Positions 8,932 through 17,914 of a DNA stretch of 36,289 nt are shown one piece after another (the stretch's first letter is position 1; each line of letters opens with the position of its first letter). Source of the stretch: Salinicola corii (GTDB taxonomy: Bacteria; Pseudomonadota; Gammaproteobacteria; Pseudomonadales; Halomonadaceae). The DNA lies in NCBI RefSeq assembly GCF_008298015.1, contig NZ_VTPX01000003.1:1-36289 (forward strand). The letters are read 5' to 3'. Under the pieces are notes generated by a model. The model saw only the letters and a program-made list of their open reading frames with translations, did not search any database and was not told the DNA's origin. A program made the translations under genes and the position numbers.

Positions 8932-9741
8932 ATGTCTTCATCCTCTTCTCTGTTTTCCGGCCTAGGCCCATCCTGGCGCGTTACCTGGAATGTATGGCAT
9001 GCCATGTTCATGCGGGAAATGGTCGCCCGTACCATGGCTGATCGCATGGCGTGGTTCTGGATGATATTCGAACCGATGGCTGTCGTGGCTGTCATGATCG
9101 CCATTCGCGGCGTCATTCTGGGGGGGCGTCATATCGAAGGTGCAGATTTTATTCCCTGGATTCTTGTCGGTCTGATGGGGTTCACGTTATTCCGCGAAAA
9201 CCTGATGCGCTTGATGGGGGCTGTCGATGCCAATGCTGGGCTCTTTACCTATCGACAGGTAAAGCCGGTCGATACCGTATTGGTGCGAAGTTTTCTGGAG
9301 TTCATGCTCAAATCTTTTGTCTTGTTGCTACTCATTCTCTTAGGCAATTTGATGAAGATAGAGATTGTTCCGCATCGTCCCCTGGAAGCGCTTTTCGATT
9401 GGTTATCCCTATGGATGCTTGGATTAGGGGCAGGACTACTATCTTCTGTCGCAGCCTCGTTGGTCCCAGAAATCGGCAACATTATCCGGTTGACGAGTAT
9501 GCCATTGATGATTTTGTCGGGGGTTATATTTCCACTACAATATGTTCCCCATGAGTACCAGCAATATGTGCTGTTGAACCCGATTGTTCATGGCTTGGAA
9601 AGCATGCGTCTCAACTTTTTCCCTAGCTATCGAAGTTTGGATGGAATCGATCTTGCCTATTTATGGTATTGGGCTTTGACGATGATGACTTTGGGGTTGA
9701 TGCTCCATTTACGCTTCGAGAATCGGTTGAAAGCAAGATAG
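8932..9741 (+). CDS. kpsM: KpsM-like ABC-2 transporter permease for polysaccharide export
   Basis: This is the inner-membrane channel of the ABC polysaccharide exporter, 269 residues. It has about six hydrophobic segments, an N-terminal amphipathic stretch (MFMREMVARTMADRMAWFW) typical of KpsM, CtrC and BexB, and a conserved C-terminal SGVIFPLQYVPHEYQQYVLLNPIVHGLE block. It is followed 31 bases later by its ATPase partner. It would move lipid-linked polysaccharide from the cytoplasm into the KpsE/KpsD conduit. The 109-base gap from kpsD has no convincing terminator. The length is close to E. coli KpsM (258 residues). Confidence 0.92.
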   Translation: MSSSSSLFSGLGPSWRVTWNVWHAMFMREMVARTMADRMAWFWMIFEPMAVVAVMIAIRGVILGGRHIEGADFIPWILVGLMGFTLFRENLMRLMGAVDANAGLFTYRQVKPVDTVLVRSFLEFMLKSFVLLLLILLGNLMKIEIVPHRPLEALFDWLSLWMLGLGAGLLSSVAASLVPEIGNIIRLTSMPLMILSGVIFPLQYVPHEYQQYVLLNPIVHGLESMRLNFFPSYRSLDGIDLAYLWYWALTMMTLGLMLHLRFENRLKAR

Positions 9742-9772
9742 AGAATCGCCAAAGGCGCGGATAGCAGCTTTT

Positions 9773-10813
9773 ATGATCAAGATTGTGAATCTATACAAGC
9801 GCTACCATAACCATCATGGTAGCGACTGGGTGTTGAGAGATATCAATCTGACCATTCCGAGGAATGTCAGCGTGGGGTTGGTTGGCCGCAATGGTGCCGG
9901 AAAATCGACACTGTTGCGGCTGATTGGTGGAATGGACTCGCCGGATAAGGGTGCTATCAGTCGTCAATGTAGAGTCTCCTGGCCGATTGGCCTGGGTGGT
10001 GGTTTCCAGGGCTCGATGACTGGGCGTCAGAACGTCAAGTTCGTGGCCCGAATTCATAATCACAGCGGTGATACTCACAAGATAATTAGCCAGGTAGAAG
10101 AGTTTGCCGAGATTGGCGAAGCCTTTGACGAGCCAGTCAAGACATACTCTTCCGGGATGCGCGCCCGCCTGCAGTTCGGGCTGTCGCTGGCGTTCGATTT
10201 CGATGTTTATCTTTCCGACGAGGCGACGGCGGTGGGGGACCGTGCCTTCAAAGCCAAGGCGAAGCAGGCGTTTGCCGATAGGGTTTCCAAGGCGAGCCTG
10301 ATCATGGTTTCTCATGGTGAAGGTATTCTCAAGGAGATGTGCCAAGCCGGCATTTTTCTCGATAAGGGAAAGGCGGCTTGGTACGACGACATTCATGATG
10401 CCATCAAGGCTTATCATAGCGCCTATCGCATCAGCAGCCCGGCGAAAAAGCAGAAGGCCGCCAAGCCAAAGGCAGCAAGAAAGCCTGCCGCGCAGGGAAA
10501 GACAGATTCTCCTTCGCCCATAGCTACCAATCGAAAAGAGATCAAGCGAATCCAGGATCAGATCGCTCCGCTCAAGGAGCAGTTGGCGGCGTTGCCCAAG
10601 GACGCAGAGCAGGCTGAAAGCCGGCAGTCTCTGGAAGCCGAGATAGCCTCCTTGCGGAAGAAAATTCGTGTACACCGGGACATCATCAAGCAGTTGAATA
10701 GCCTGGAAGAGAACGATTCGGAAGAGCCGAACAAAGAGCTCCGAACCGAAGAGCCCGAAAAAGCTGAACAGCCCAAGCCCGCACCATCGGCGCCGCAAGC
10801 TCCGACCCAATGA
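9773..10813 (+). CDS. kpsT: KpsT-like ABC transporter ATPase with long coiled-coil C-terminal extension
   Basis: This is the ATPase that powers polysaccharide export with the adjacent permease. The canonical part (1-223) has Walker A GRNGAGKST (38-46), the signature YSSGMRARL (from 125), Walker B YLSDEATAVGD (D149, E150) and a switch His in MVSHGEGIL. KpsT-type ATPases normally end near residue 220. This one continues for about 120 residues through a Lys/Ala/Pro-rich linker into a heptad-like helical segment (about 255-310, RKEIKRIQDQIAPLKEQL and onward) and an acidic, Pro-rich tail. The extension is unlike the carbohydrate-binding domain of Wzt. It may tether partners such as a glycosyltransferase complex; that is inference. 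Confidence 0.92.
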   Translation: MIKIVNLYKRYHNHHGSDWVLRDINLTIPRNVSVGLVGRNGAGKSTLLRLIGGMDSPDKGAISRQCRVSWPIGLGGGFQGSMTGRQNVKFVARIHNHSGDTHKIISQVEEFAEIGEAFDEPVKTYSSGMRARLQFGLSLAFDFDVYLSDEATAVGDRAFKAKAKQAFADRVSKASLIMVSHGEGILKEMCQAGIFLDKGKAAWYDDIHDAIKAYHSAYRISSPAKKQKAAKPKAARKPAAQGKTDSPSPIATNRKEIKRIQDQIAPLKEQLAALPKDAEQAESRQSLEAEIASLRKKIRVHRDIIKQLNSLEENDSEEPNKELRTEEPEKAEQPKPAPSAPQAPTQ

Positions 10814-10852
10814 TGCTCATTGCTTCGAAATCTCTGTAATTGGAAATCGTGA

Positions 10853-11959
10853 ATGAAAGCCTTTGCAAGCATGAAAGTCTTTGCAAAACAGTACCCGCAC
10901 TGGGTTGTGTGTTTCGCTCTGATCGTCCTGGTCTCTTTCTATTATTTGGTATGGGCCAGCGATCGATATGTTTCCCACGCTAACGTCGTGTTGGAAAGTC
11001 CACAAATTTCAACGCCGGAAGTGGACTTCAGCACCCTGCTCTCGGGCAGTGGCGCGACCAATACGTCGGATATGCTGCTGATGCGGGATTTCCTGCTTTC
11101 GACGGATATGCTGCAACTGCTGGTCGAGAAAGCTGACTTCCGGCAGCATTATTCGGAGAATGGAGACATTTTCAGTCGGCTCAGCGATCCCGATGTGCCA
11201 ATGGAAGAGTTATACGATTACTATCTGAAGCGGGTTTCCGTCGAGCTGGACGAATACGCGGGCGTACTACGTATTGATGTGGAAGCCTATACGCCGGAGG
11301 AGGCCCATAAAATAGCCCAGCTATTGATCAGCGAAGGTGAGCGCCATATGAACGAGATGGGGCGCCGGCTGGCCGAAGAGCAGGTGCGTTTTCTGGAAGT
11401 GCAGGTCGACGAGATGAAGAAGCAGTTCGATCAGACGCGCAAGGAATTACTCGATTATCAGAATAAAAATGGGCTGGTTTCTCCGACAGGTACGGTCGAA
11501 AGTCTGAGCTCCGTCGTGGCGACCCTGGAGGGGCAGTTGGCTATGCTCAAGGCGCAGAAAACCGCGCTTTCCAGCTACCAGAGTGCGCGTTCTTCGGAGA
11601 TGACACGAGTTGAAAGCCAGATCAATGCGCTCAACCAGCAGATTTCGCAGGAGCGCGACCGACTGGCACGACAGACGGGCAATGCGCTGAACTCGGTTTC
11701 GTCACAATACCAGACCCTGCAATTGCAAGCTCAGTTCGCACAGGATAGCTACTCGGGAGCGCTATCCGCACTGCAAAACACTCGCATCGAGGCCGCCAGG
11801 AAGCTGAAACAGGTTTCAGTGTTGCAGTCACCTACGCTACCGCAATACGCAGAGAAGCCGGAGCGGCTTTACGATATTACGGTATTCGCCGTGATCGCGA
11901 TGTTCGTTACCCTGATCATCAACATGCTGATCTTGATTATCAAGGATCATCGTGACTGA
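10853..11959 (+). CDS. kpsE: KpsE/CtrB/BexC-like inner-membrane polysaccharide co-polymerase/export protein
   Basis: This inner-membrane adaptor links the ABC exporter to the outer-membrane exporter. It has 368 residues, an N-terminal membrane segment (about 16-34), a long periplasmic part with a coiled coil (about 170-300, EEQVRFLEVQVDEMKKQFDQT and onward), a conserved Pro-rich block (LQSPTLPQYAEKPERLYD) and a second membrane segment near the end (344-364). This is the PCP-3 layout of KpsE (382 residues). ATG at 10853 lacks a strong ribosome binding site; Met7 at 10871 is an alternative. Its last bases overlap the GTG start of the next gene by 8 bases, which indicates translational coupling. 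Confidence 0.9.
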   Translation: MKAFASMKVFAKQYPHWVVCFALIVLVSFYYLVWASDRYVSHANVVLESPQISTPEVDFSTLLSGSGATNTSDMLLMRDFLLSTDMLQLLVEKADFRQHYSENGDIFSRLSDPDVPMEELYDYYLKRVSVELDEYAGVLRIDVEAYTPEEAHKIAQLLISEGERHMNEMGRRLAEEQVRFLEVQVDEMKKQFDQTRKELLDYQNKNGLVSPTGTVESLSSVVATLEGQLAMLKAQKTALSSYQSARSSEMTRVESQINALNQQISQERDRLARQTGNALNSVSSQYQTLQLQAQFAQDSYSGALSALQNTRIEAARKLKQVSVLQSPTLPQYAEKPERLYDITVFAVIAMFVTLIINMLILIIKDHRD

Positions 11960-13001
11960 ATCTCTTGTCTCGATCGTTATTCCCATTAGGGCGGAAACCG
12001 AGAACCAACGCGAAGTCGCCCGATTGGAAATCCTGCTAGAAACGATACCTGACTGCTTCGCGATCGTGATCGTCGATGATGGCAGCCATCGGCGGGTCTA
12101 TCGATATCTAGAAAGTCGAGTGAAAAGTTGGGGGCAGGAACGGCAGTTGACATTGAAGCGACTCAATACGCGGTATCGGCGTTTCTCGCTAGCCAGGGCA
12201 AGGAACGCTGGCGTAAGAGTGGCCCGGTCTTCCGTGGTCATGCTGCACGATGTCGACTTCATAGGGCTGCCCGAAGTTTACGAACGCATATATCGTTACG
12301 TCCAACAGCAGGAGCTGGCGACGCGGCCCGAGAATTTCTTCTGCGTGCCGGTTGCCTTCTTGAGTGAATCCGGCACCCAGACATTCTGGGGAGCGTTTCA
12401 GCAGGCTCGGGAGCCTTGGTGTTTTCGCCTTCGCGACGTAACGCCTTACGGGCAGCTCAATTTCCTGGTGCAGGGGAGCTCCTGCATGGTGCTGAACCGC
12501 AGGGATCTGCTACAGATGGGAGGACACGACAGGCGCTTCCGGGGCCATGGCGCGGAAGATTTCGAGCTACTGCATCGCCTGAGTTCGCGCTTTCCCATTG
12601 CGCCACGCCCGCCGGAATACGAGCGAAACATGGGCAGTGGGAACATTCAGGAGTACCGGGGGTTTCGGGCGTATTTCGCACTCTACGGGGAAGAAGCGCG
12701 TCGAGCCGGTTGTACCCTGGTTCATCTATGGCATCCCAAGCGGACGGAGCGCAAGTATTACCAGCACCGCCGCAATTTCACCCTATTGCAGAAAATTTTG
12801 AAGCGTCATTCGCTACGGGTCGGCCCCAGGCGTTGGTTGGCACGGCAGCCATTGCCCCAGGGGCAGCGCCGGCAATTGAAACCCTCCATCATGTTCGACG
12901 CGCCGTTCGAGGCGGCCAATTCTGATGTATCGACTTTCTCACCTCTATCGCCTCGACTCGATGTGGAGCGCGTCTGGAAATACCAAACCAATTGGGAATG
13001 A
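11952..13001 (+). CDS. GT2-type glycosyltransferase (predicted capsule polymer synthesis)
   Basis: This is a predicted GT-A transferase of 349 residues. The N-terminal half reads VSIVIPIRAETENQREVARLE, IVIVDDGSHRR and RARNAGVRVARSSVVMLHDVDF, with D100-V-D102 as the metal-binding DXD. Further on, GHDRRFRGHGAEDFELLHRL resembles the C-terminal acceptor/base motif of galactosyltransferase-type and chondroitin-polymerase-type domains. It starts at GTG 11952, overlapping kpsE by 8 bases, and ends in an ATGA overlap with the next gene. The tight coupling suggests it acts with the export complex. The sugar added is unknown. Confidence 0.83.
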   Translation: MTESLVSIVIPIRAETENQREVARLEILLETIPDCFAIVIVDDGSHRRVYRYLESRVKSWGQERQLTLKRLNTRYRRFSLARARNAGVRVARSSVVMLHDVDFIGLPEVYERIYRYVQQQELATRPENFFCVPVAFLSESGTQTFWGAFQQAREPWCFRLRDVTPYGQLNFLVQGSSCMVLNRRDLLQMGGHDRRFRGHGAEDFELLHRLSSRFPIAPRPPEYERNMGSGNIQEYRGFRAYFALYGEEARRAGCTLVHLWHPKRTERKYYQHRRNFTLLQKILKRHSLRVGPRRWLARQPLPQGQRRQLKPSIMFDAPFEAANSDVSTFSPLSPRLDVERVWKYQTNWE

Positions 13002-13864
13002 CGGTTGACATGCAAGCAGAGGGCTTCAGAGCCGAGGATGGCCTGCTCACGGTAACCTTTATCATGCTCTGCCATGACAGCGCCGAGCGGGTCATCGCAC
13101 GCGCCAGTAGGCTGCTCGAGGAAGACCCTACCTGCAAACTGATCGTGCACTTCGATCGCAAAAGCCCAATAAGTAAATATCGGACAATCCTGAAGGCGCT
13201 GGGTAATCACCCTCGCTGTTACGTGATGGATAAGGATAGAGTACGTTGTGGCTGGGGTACCTGGGGCCTGGTCGAAGCGCCACTTCGAGCCATTCGTTAT
13301 GCTTTTAAGGCAGGTTTCGCTAGTGACTACTTCTATCTGATCAGTGAGTTCTGCTGCCCCGTTCAGCCGTTGATTGCGCTTAGGCAGCACCTGACAATGC
13401 ATGCCGGCAGGGAATTCATCGAGAGCCGGGACAGCTCCTGGATAAAAGGCGGCATCCGAGAGGACCGCTATCTTTACCGGCATTATCTCGATAAGCGAAA
13501 GCACCCCAAGCTGCACCGCTGGATGTATCGGCTCCAGAAAAAGCTGGGTATGAAGCGAAAATTACCCACGGATATGGAAGTTCGCTTTGGCAGTCAATGG
13601 TGGTGTTTGAGTATTGAGACGGTGCACCGAATTATCACGAATGAAAGGATCAAAGCTCTTTTCAGAAGAAGTTGGATACCTGATGAGTGCTTTTTTCAAA
13701 CATCTGTATATTCATTCGTCGATAAATTCGAGTTGTTGAGAAAGGGACTTACTCATTATGAATTTGATGAAAAAGGTATTCCTCAAGAAATGTCTCTAAA
13801 TATGTGGCAGACAAGGCAATATAGTGCTCAAAAGTTTTTCTTGAGAAAAGTAATGGAGTATTGA
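12998..13864 (+). CDS. GT14 core-2/I-branching-type glycosyltransferase (single-domain)
   Basis: This is a predicted beta-GlcNAc or xylosyl transferase of the GT14 family, 288 residues from ATG 12998 (ATGA overlap with the previous stop). In-frame TTG 12992 and ATG 13010 are alternatives. The family blocks are VTFIMLCHDSAERVIARA, CGWGTWGLVEAPLRAI, YFYLISEFCCPVQPL, RFGSQWWCLSIETV and RSWIPDECFFQTSVYS. The same blocks in the same order appear in the first domain of the gene at 3265, so the two are paralogues or were acquired together. This copy lacks the duplicated C-terminal region. Base composition becomes AT-rich in its last ~200 bases, where the foreign-looking stretch begins. Confidence 0.83.
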   Translation: MTVDMQAEGFRAEDGLLTVTFIMLCHDSAERVIARASRLLEEDPTCKLIVHFDRKSPISKYRTILKALGNHPRCYVMDKDRVRCGWGTWGLVEAPLRAIRYAFKAGFASDYFYLISEFCCPVQPLIALRQHLTMHAGREFIESRDSSWIKGGIREDRYLYRHYLDKRKHPKLHRWMYRLQKKLGMKRKLPTDMEVRFGSQWWCLSIETVHRIITNERIKALFRRSWIPDECFFQTSVYSFVDKFELLRKGLTHYEFDEKGIPQEMSLNMWQTRQYSAQKFFLRKVMEY

Positions 13865-13865
13865 A

Positions 13866-14792
13866 TTGAAGTTACATATTCATTTTGGAATTCATCGAAC
13901 TGGTACCACGTCGATACATCATCGCTTGTATGCCAATAGGGAACGTTTGTCTGACTTTGGCTGCTATTATCCTGACTTGGGCGTTGGTTGCCGGCATGTC
14001 AAGATTGCCTGGCAACTGCTCTCAGGTAAAATGACCGTAAAAGAGGTCGCTGACCGCATCGAGGCCGAGTCACCAGATGAGAACCATATGGCAATAATCT
14101 CCTCGGAGGATTTTTGTCAGTTGAAGAACCCTGCCTGGCTGAAATACTTTTCGGAACATTTCGAGCTACAAGGTTCTATCTATCTCAAGCGGCAGGATCT
14201 ATGGCTTGAATCCTGGTATAACCAGCATATCAAATGGCCATGGAGTAAAAAATTTTCTCAGTCTACGCCAGAGTTTTTTATTGAGAATGCCGATGATTTT
14301 TACTGGATAGATTATCAGAATACAATAGAGACTATCGCTCAGTTTGTGCCGATCCAGAATCTACATATAGGTATTTTGGAGCGAGGTGCCGTTGAAGATA
14401 CTGCATCTGATCTCTTTAAGTTCCTTGATATCGAATTGCCTCAGTCAAAACCTGAGGATGTCAAGAACAGTTCTTTGACCAAAGCACAACTAGATATTGC
14501 CAGGCACCTTGACTTAATGAGTATGAAGCCCGGAGAGAGGCAAGAATTCATAAAGGCGCTAAGAGAACTGAACATAAGTGAAGATGATGGGTCAAAGACC
14601 ATATTTAGTCAGAAACAAAGGTATGACCTTCTATCGAAATACGAAGGGTCTAATAAAGCACTATCTAATATCTTGGCAAAGAAACATTTGTTCGATTTCC
14701 AAGTGTCTTCGGGAGAGCCTGTTTCGCTTTCCGAGGAAAAAATCTTGCATAAATATATCCCTCAGTTGATTTCTCAACTGGCTGCTAGGTAG
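13866..14792 (+). CDS. Sulfotransferase-like P-loop protein (1)
   Basis: This is a predicted PAPS-dependent sulfotransferase of 308 residues. The N-terminal strand-loop HFGIHRTGTTSIHHRL (6-21) matches the 5'-phosphosulfate-binding P-loop of sulfotransferases. YLKRQDLWLESWYNQH is a candidate 3'-phosphate-binding segment, though its Arg-to-Ser spacing is one shorter than usual. Start is TTG 13866, one base after the preceding stop, because the P-loop lies immediately at the N-terminus; no strong ribosome binding site is visible. The AT-rich composition contrasts with the export genes. It may be a diverged P-loop protein of another function, but the neighbouring cysNC and two further sulfotransferase-like genes support the call. 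Confidence 0.65.
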   Translation: MKLHIHFGIHRTGTTSIHHRLYANRERLSDFGCYYPDLGVGCRHVKIAWQLLSGKMTVKEVADRIEAESPDENHMAIISSEDFCQLKNPAWLKYFSEHFELQGSIYLKRQDLWLESWYNQHIKWPWSKKFSQSTPEFFIENADDFYWIDYQNTIETIAQFVPIQNLHIGILERGAVEDTASDLFKFLDIELPQSKPEDVKNSSLTKAQLDIARHLDLMSMKPGERQEFIKALRELNISEDDGSKTIFSQKQRYDLLSKYEGSNKALSNILAKKHLFDFQVSSGEPVSLSEEKILHKYIPQLISQLAAR

Positions 14793-14801
14793 AGGTAGAG
14801 T

Positions 14802-15620
14802 GTGGAAAAGCTCATTCTTCATCTCGGTGTTCATAAGACTGCCACGACACATTTCCAGTCTCGATTTTGGAATAGTCGTGAAAAACTTGCTAAAAAGGAA
14901 GTCTCTTACCTGGGGCTGAACGAAACACGTGCCTTTTTCACGTCCCAAATTGGGGCAAAGAAGAAAGAGATTAAAGCTGAGGCAAAACTGTTTGTTAAAG
15001 CCGCAAAATGCGGTCTTATTTCGGATGAAAATATACTCGGAGGTACCGACAAGCCGAAAGGAACGAGTGCGTACAAGGATGCTGAGGGTAGGCTAGGGCA
15101 GTTTCTTGATCTTGTCGGAGTGGATAGAATTGAGACCCACGTTACCATAAGGGATCCCGAAGCTTATCTAATATCTCGATATTGTGAGTATCTCAGACAC
15201 TACCCCTACTTGAATATTGGAGAGTATTTTGACGAAATGTTCGTGCGGGATTTCTCCTGGGTGCCATTGATAGAGATAATAAAAAAAGTTACCAGTAGTG
15301 AACCGGTGGTGACTACTTTTGAAAGTATTTTTGAGAATGAAGAAGAATATCTAAAAAAAGTTACTGGAGTTGATTTGGAATTTGAGCCTGCTTCGGTAAG
15401 CCATTCCGTCAAGCGCTCAAAGATATCCCAGGAAGCCTACGACATTCTATCGCTGGTTGCGGAACATTATCCAGGGCATATGGTCCGTAAAGTGTTGGAC
15501 ACGATTGATCGCAACCGCCAATTAAGTAAATCCTCACCTCTTAAACCTTTTAGCAAGAGCCTTTCTGAGCACCTCAAAGAAAGATATGAGAAAGATAAAG
15601 AAGTATTAGGCCTGGCTTAA
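14802..15620 (+). CDS. Sulfotransferase-like P-loop protein (2)
   Basis: This is a predicted sulfotransferase of 272 residues. The opening LILHLGVHKTATTHFQSRFW carries the PAPS-binding P-loop (G9 to T16). THVTIRDPEAYLISRYCEYL has R117 and S125 at the canonical eight-residue spacing for 3'-phosphate binding. It starts at GTG 14802 behind AGAGG and lies nine bases after the previous gene. Similarity to the protein before it is limited to the P-loop layout, so the two probably modify different positions. It is AT-rich like its neighbour, and is followed by a hairpin and then galE. Confidence 0.7.
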   Translation: MEKLILHLGVHKTATTHFQSRFWNSREKLAKKEVSYLGLNETRAFFTSQIGAKKKEIKAEAKLFVKAAKCGLISDENILGGTDKPKGTSAYKDAEGRLGQFLDLVGVDRIETHVTIRDPEAYLISRYCEYLRHYPYLNIGEYFDEMFVRDFSWVPLIEIIKKVTSSEPVVTTFESIFENEEEYLKKVTGVDLEFEPASVSHSVKRSKISQEAYDILSLVAEHYPGHMVRKVLDTIDRNRQLSKSSPLKPFSKSLSEHLKERYEKDKEVLGLA

Positions 15621-15647
15621 GGTGTAAGCAGCTATTCTTCGGACGAT

Positions 15648-15674
15648 TAGGGCTGGCAGGACCGGGCAGCCCTA
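15648..15674 (+). other. Inverted repeat upstream of galE
   Basis: Perfect 8-bp arms (TAGGGCTG at 15648-15655, CAGCCCTA at 15667-15674) flank an 11-base loop. No T-run follows, so it is unlikely to be a simple terminator. It may be an attenuating hairpin or an operator. Confidence 0.35.
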
Positions 15675-15699
15675 CTGAGTTAACTAGGGGCTAGGATAA

Positions 15700-16707
15700 A
15701 TGAAAGTATTGATTGCGGGTGGGGCTGGCTACATTGGCTCTCATATGGTCAAGCAATTGGCCAAGGCGGGTCATGATGTCGTGGTAATAGACAACTTGAG
15801 CACTGGCTTTCGTCATCTTGTTCGGTATGGAGAGCTTGTTGTCGGCGATCTTGCCGACACCAGTCTGCTCGAGCGACTATTTCAGACCCATCGTTTCGAT
15901 GGCGTGATGCATTTTGCAGCCAATAGCCTGGTGGGCGAATCGGTCGGTGACCCTGGTAAGTATTATCGCAATAATGTCTCCAACACATTGAATCTGTTAG
16001 ATGTCATGGTTCGTCATCAGGTTCAACATTTTATTTTTTCTTCGACAGCCGCGACATTTGGCGAGCCAGAATATACGCCTATCGATGAGCTGCACCCTCA
16101 GGTACCCATCAACCCTTATGGTGCTAGCAAGCTGATGATCGAAAGGGCACTCAAGGACTATGCTAACGCCTATGGCTTGAACTCCGTCTGCCTGCGTTAC
16201 TTCAATGCTTGTGGTGCCGATCCGGAAGGCGAGTTAGGGGAGTGCCATGACCCGGAAACCCATTTGATACCTTTGATATTGCAGGCGGCTTCTGGCCGTC
16301 GGGATAGTATCACGGTTTTTGGACGTGACTATCCGACGGCTGATGGTACCTGTATTCGAGACTATATTCATATAGAAGACCTATGTTCGGCTCACGGTTT
16401 GGCCCTAGAAAAATTGGTTTCTGGAAAAATAAAAGGTGCAGCAGCCTATAATCTAGGTAATGGTAATGGGTTTTCTGTTCAACAAGTTATTGAAGCAGCA
16501 CAAAGTCTCGTTACCAAAGAGAGTATGAAAATTCAGCTTGAGGAGGGACCACGCAGGGCAGGTGATCCTGCTGTTCTTGTGGCAGACTCTTCTTTTGCAA
16601 AAAAAGATCTTGATTGGACTCCGCAATATTCCGACTTAAAAGTGATTTTACGTCACTCTTGGCGCTGGGAAAAACATCTTGCAGATGGTTTTAAAGATGC
16701 CTATTAA
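15700..16707 (+). CDS. galE: UDP-glucose 4-epimerase
   Basis: This enzyme interconverts UDP-glucose and UDP-galactose (possibly also the N-acetyl forms), using tightly bound NAD, and supplies sugar nucleotides for the glycan. It is 335 residues, close to E. coli GalE (338). It has the NAD-binding GGAGYIGSH (7-15), the active-site Ser/Thr region FSSTAATFGEP (S114-T116), the catalytic Y140-x3-K144 in NPYGASK, and the substrate-contact block RYFNACGADPEGELGE. The start is ATG 15700, with AGGGGCTAGG upstream. A 21-codon stump of another galE occurs at 28998 on the same strand, suggesting a past duplication or rearrangement across the locus. Confidence 0.95.
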   Translation: MKVLIAGGAGYIGSHMVKQLAKAGHDVVVIDNLSTGFRHLVRYGELVVGDLADTSLLERLFQTHRFDGVMHFAANSLVGESVGDPGKYYRNNVSNTLNLLDVMVRHQVQHFIFSSTAATFGEPEYTPIDELHPQVPINPYGASKLMIERALKDYANAYGLNSVCLRYFNACGADPEGELGECHDPETHLIPLILQAASGRRDSITVFGRDYPTADGTCIRDYIHIEDLCSAHGLALEKLVSGKIKGAAAYNLGNGNGFSVQQVIEAAQSLVTKESMKIQLEEGPRRAGDPAVLVADSSFAKKDLDWTPQYSDLKVILRHSWRWEKHLADGFKDAY

Positions 16708-16843
16708 ACAACATCTGGATTTTGAAGTTTTGCTGCCATAGAAAAGTAATCATGAATTATTAGCAAAATCATATAAAACATGGTGTTGTCTAGAATAAAA
16801 CAATTTAGGCGGAATTTCGTATCAAGGCCACTGAGGGAAAGGT

Positions 16844-17695
16844 ATGAATGATATAAATTTTGTTATTATGATTGAGCCTGGGAAGTTAGAATGGCAAGGG
16901 ATGATGTTGATTGAAAGCATATATGAGAATTGTGAGGACAGCTTTGCAATTAACGTTTACTGCGGTGTTGACAAAATTAGTAGACTGAGCCCTGTTGTGT
17001 TGCGGTATTTGGAAAAGCGCAATATCAACATAAACCCTATTAATAATATGTTCCAACCTTATTACCCACATGGGAATAAAATTGTTTCTTCTGCAATGAA
17101 AAGAGACAAAGCGAAATATGGTATCTTTATGGATTCGGATATGCTGCTTTTAAAAAAAACAAGATTCTGCGCTGAACTTGATAAACATTTAGGAGATGTT
17201 TTTGTAGTTAGAGCAGGGCTAGATAGATGGAGTAATAGTGAAGCCGACTGGTTAGTTGCATATTCAGAGGTTGATGTTGAGCCATATCCTGAGAAGATAA
17301 AGTTAGCTGATGGTAGAGAAAGTTATCCTTATTTTAATGCCGGTCTTGTTGCTTTCTATGAAGAAAGTGGTTTTGCAAGTGCTTGGAAAGATGTAGCAGT
17401 GGAACTTGATTTGAACGATAAGATAAGCAATAAAAGGCCATGGCTAGATCAAATAGCCTTGCCTATAGCCATTAAAAAATCTGGTTTAAAATATTCACTG
17501 CTGAACCCGTGTTTTAATTATGGGTTAAATAATGATTACAATCAACTAAGTGAAGCGGTGGTTGGGCACTACCACACGAAAAGTTGGCTTTATCACCATG
17601 GCCTTAATAATATTATGAGAAGATATACGCGGGAATCAGTAGGTGAGAAAAACTTTGCCGTTTTAGTGAATAAAACTGAGAAGAGGGTAAGCTAA
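16844..17695 (+). CDS. GT8-like glycosyltransferase
   Basis: This is a predicted GT-A transferase of 283 residues. It has a central GIFMDSDMLLL with D97-S-D99 as the metal-binding DXD, a downstream PYFNAGLVAFY block (the 'NAG' motif of GT8-type enzymes), a W-LDQ block (RPWLDQIALP) and a HYHTKSW segment near the C-terminus that could supply the metal-coordinating His. Together these suggest GT8 or a close relative, although overall similarity looks weak. The gene is clearly AT-rich and lies in an AT-rich island with its own 136-base upstream gap, which suggests horizontal acquisition. The sugar transferred is unknown. Confidence 0.65.
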   Translation: MNDINFVIMIEPGKLEWQGMMLIESIYENCEDSFAINVYCGVDKISRLSPVVLRYLEKRNININPINNMFQPYYPHGNKIVSSAMKRDKAKYGIFMDSDMLLLKKTRFCAELDKHLGDVFVVRAGLDRWSNSEADWLVAYSEVDVEPYPEKIKLADGRESYPYFNAGLVAFYEESGFASAWKDVAVELDLNDKISNKRPWLDQIALPIAIKKSGLKYSLLNPCFNYGLNNDYNQLSEAVVGHYHTKSWLYHHGLNNIMRRYTRESVGEKNFAVLVNKTEKRVS

Positions 17696-17914
17696 CCGAT
17701 CGAAAGAGTCAAGGATAATTGCTTCTTGTCTAATGAGCATCTGCCCTCCATGGGTGAGACGCTGACGATCCGCTGGACAAGGAGATATCTGGTTTATTGA
17801 TTTTGTCAGAATATAAAGACTTTAGTTAGCCAATGTAAATAGGAAAATAATGACTTTTTCCTTGTTTTAAAGTGATCATGAAAAACTTTTCACTCTCGTC
17901 TTGTAGAGGTTAGT

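Noticed and set aside
9791-10810. 339-codon minus-strand frame opposite the KpsT-like gene
   Set aside because: It is a shadow frame; the + strand carries all the ABC ATPase motifs.
15648-15674. Terminator between the sulfotransferase gene and galE
   Set aside because: The 8-bp hairpin has no T-run and a large loop, so I list it only as an inverted repeat.
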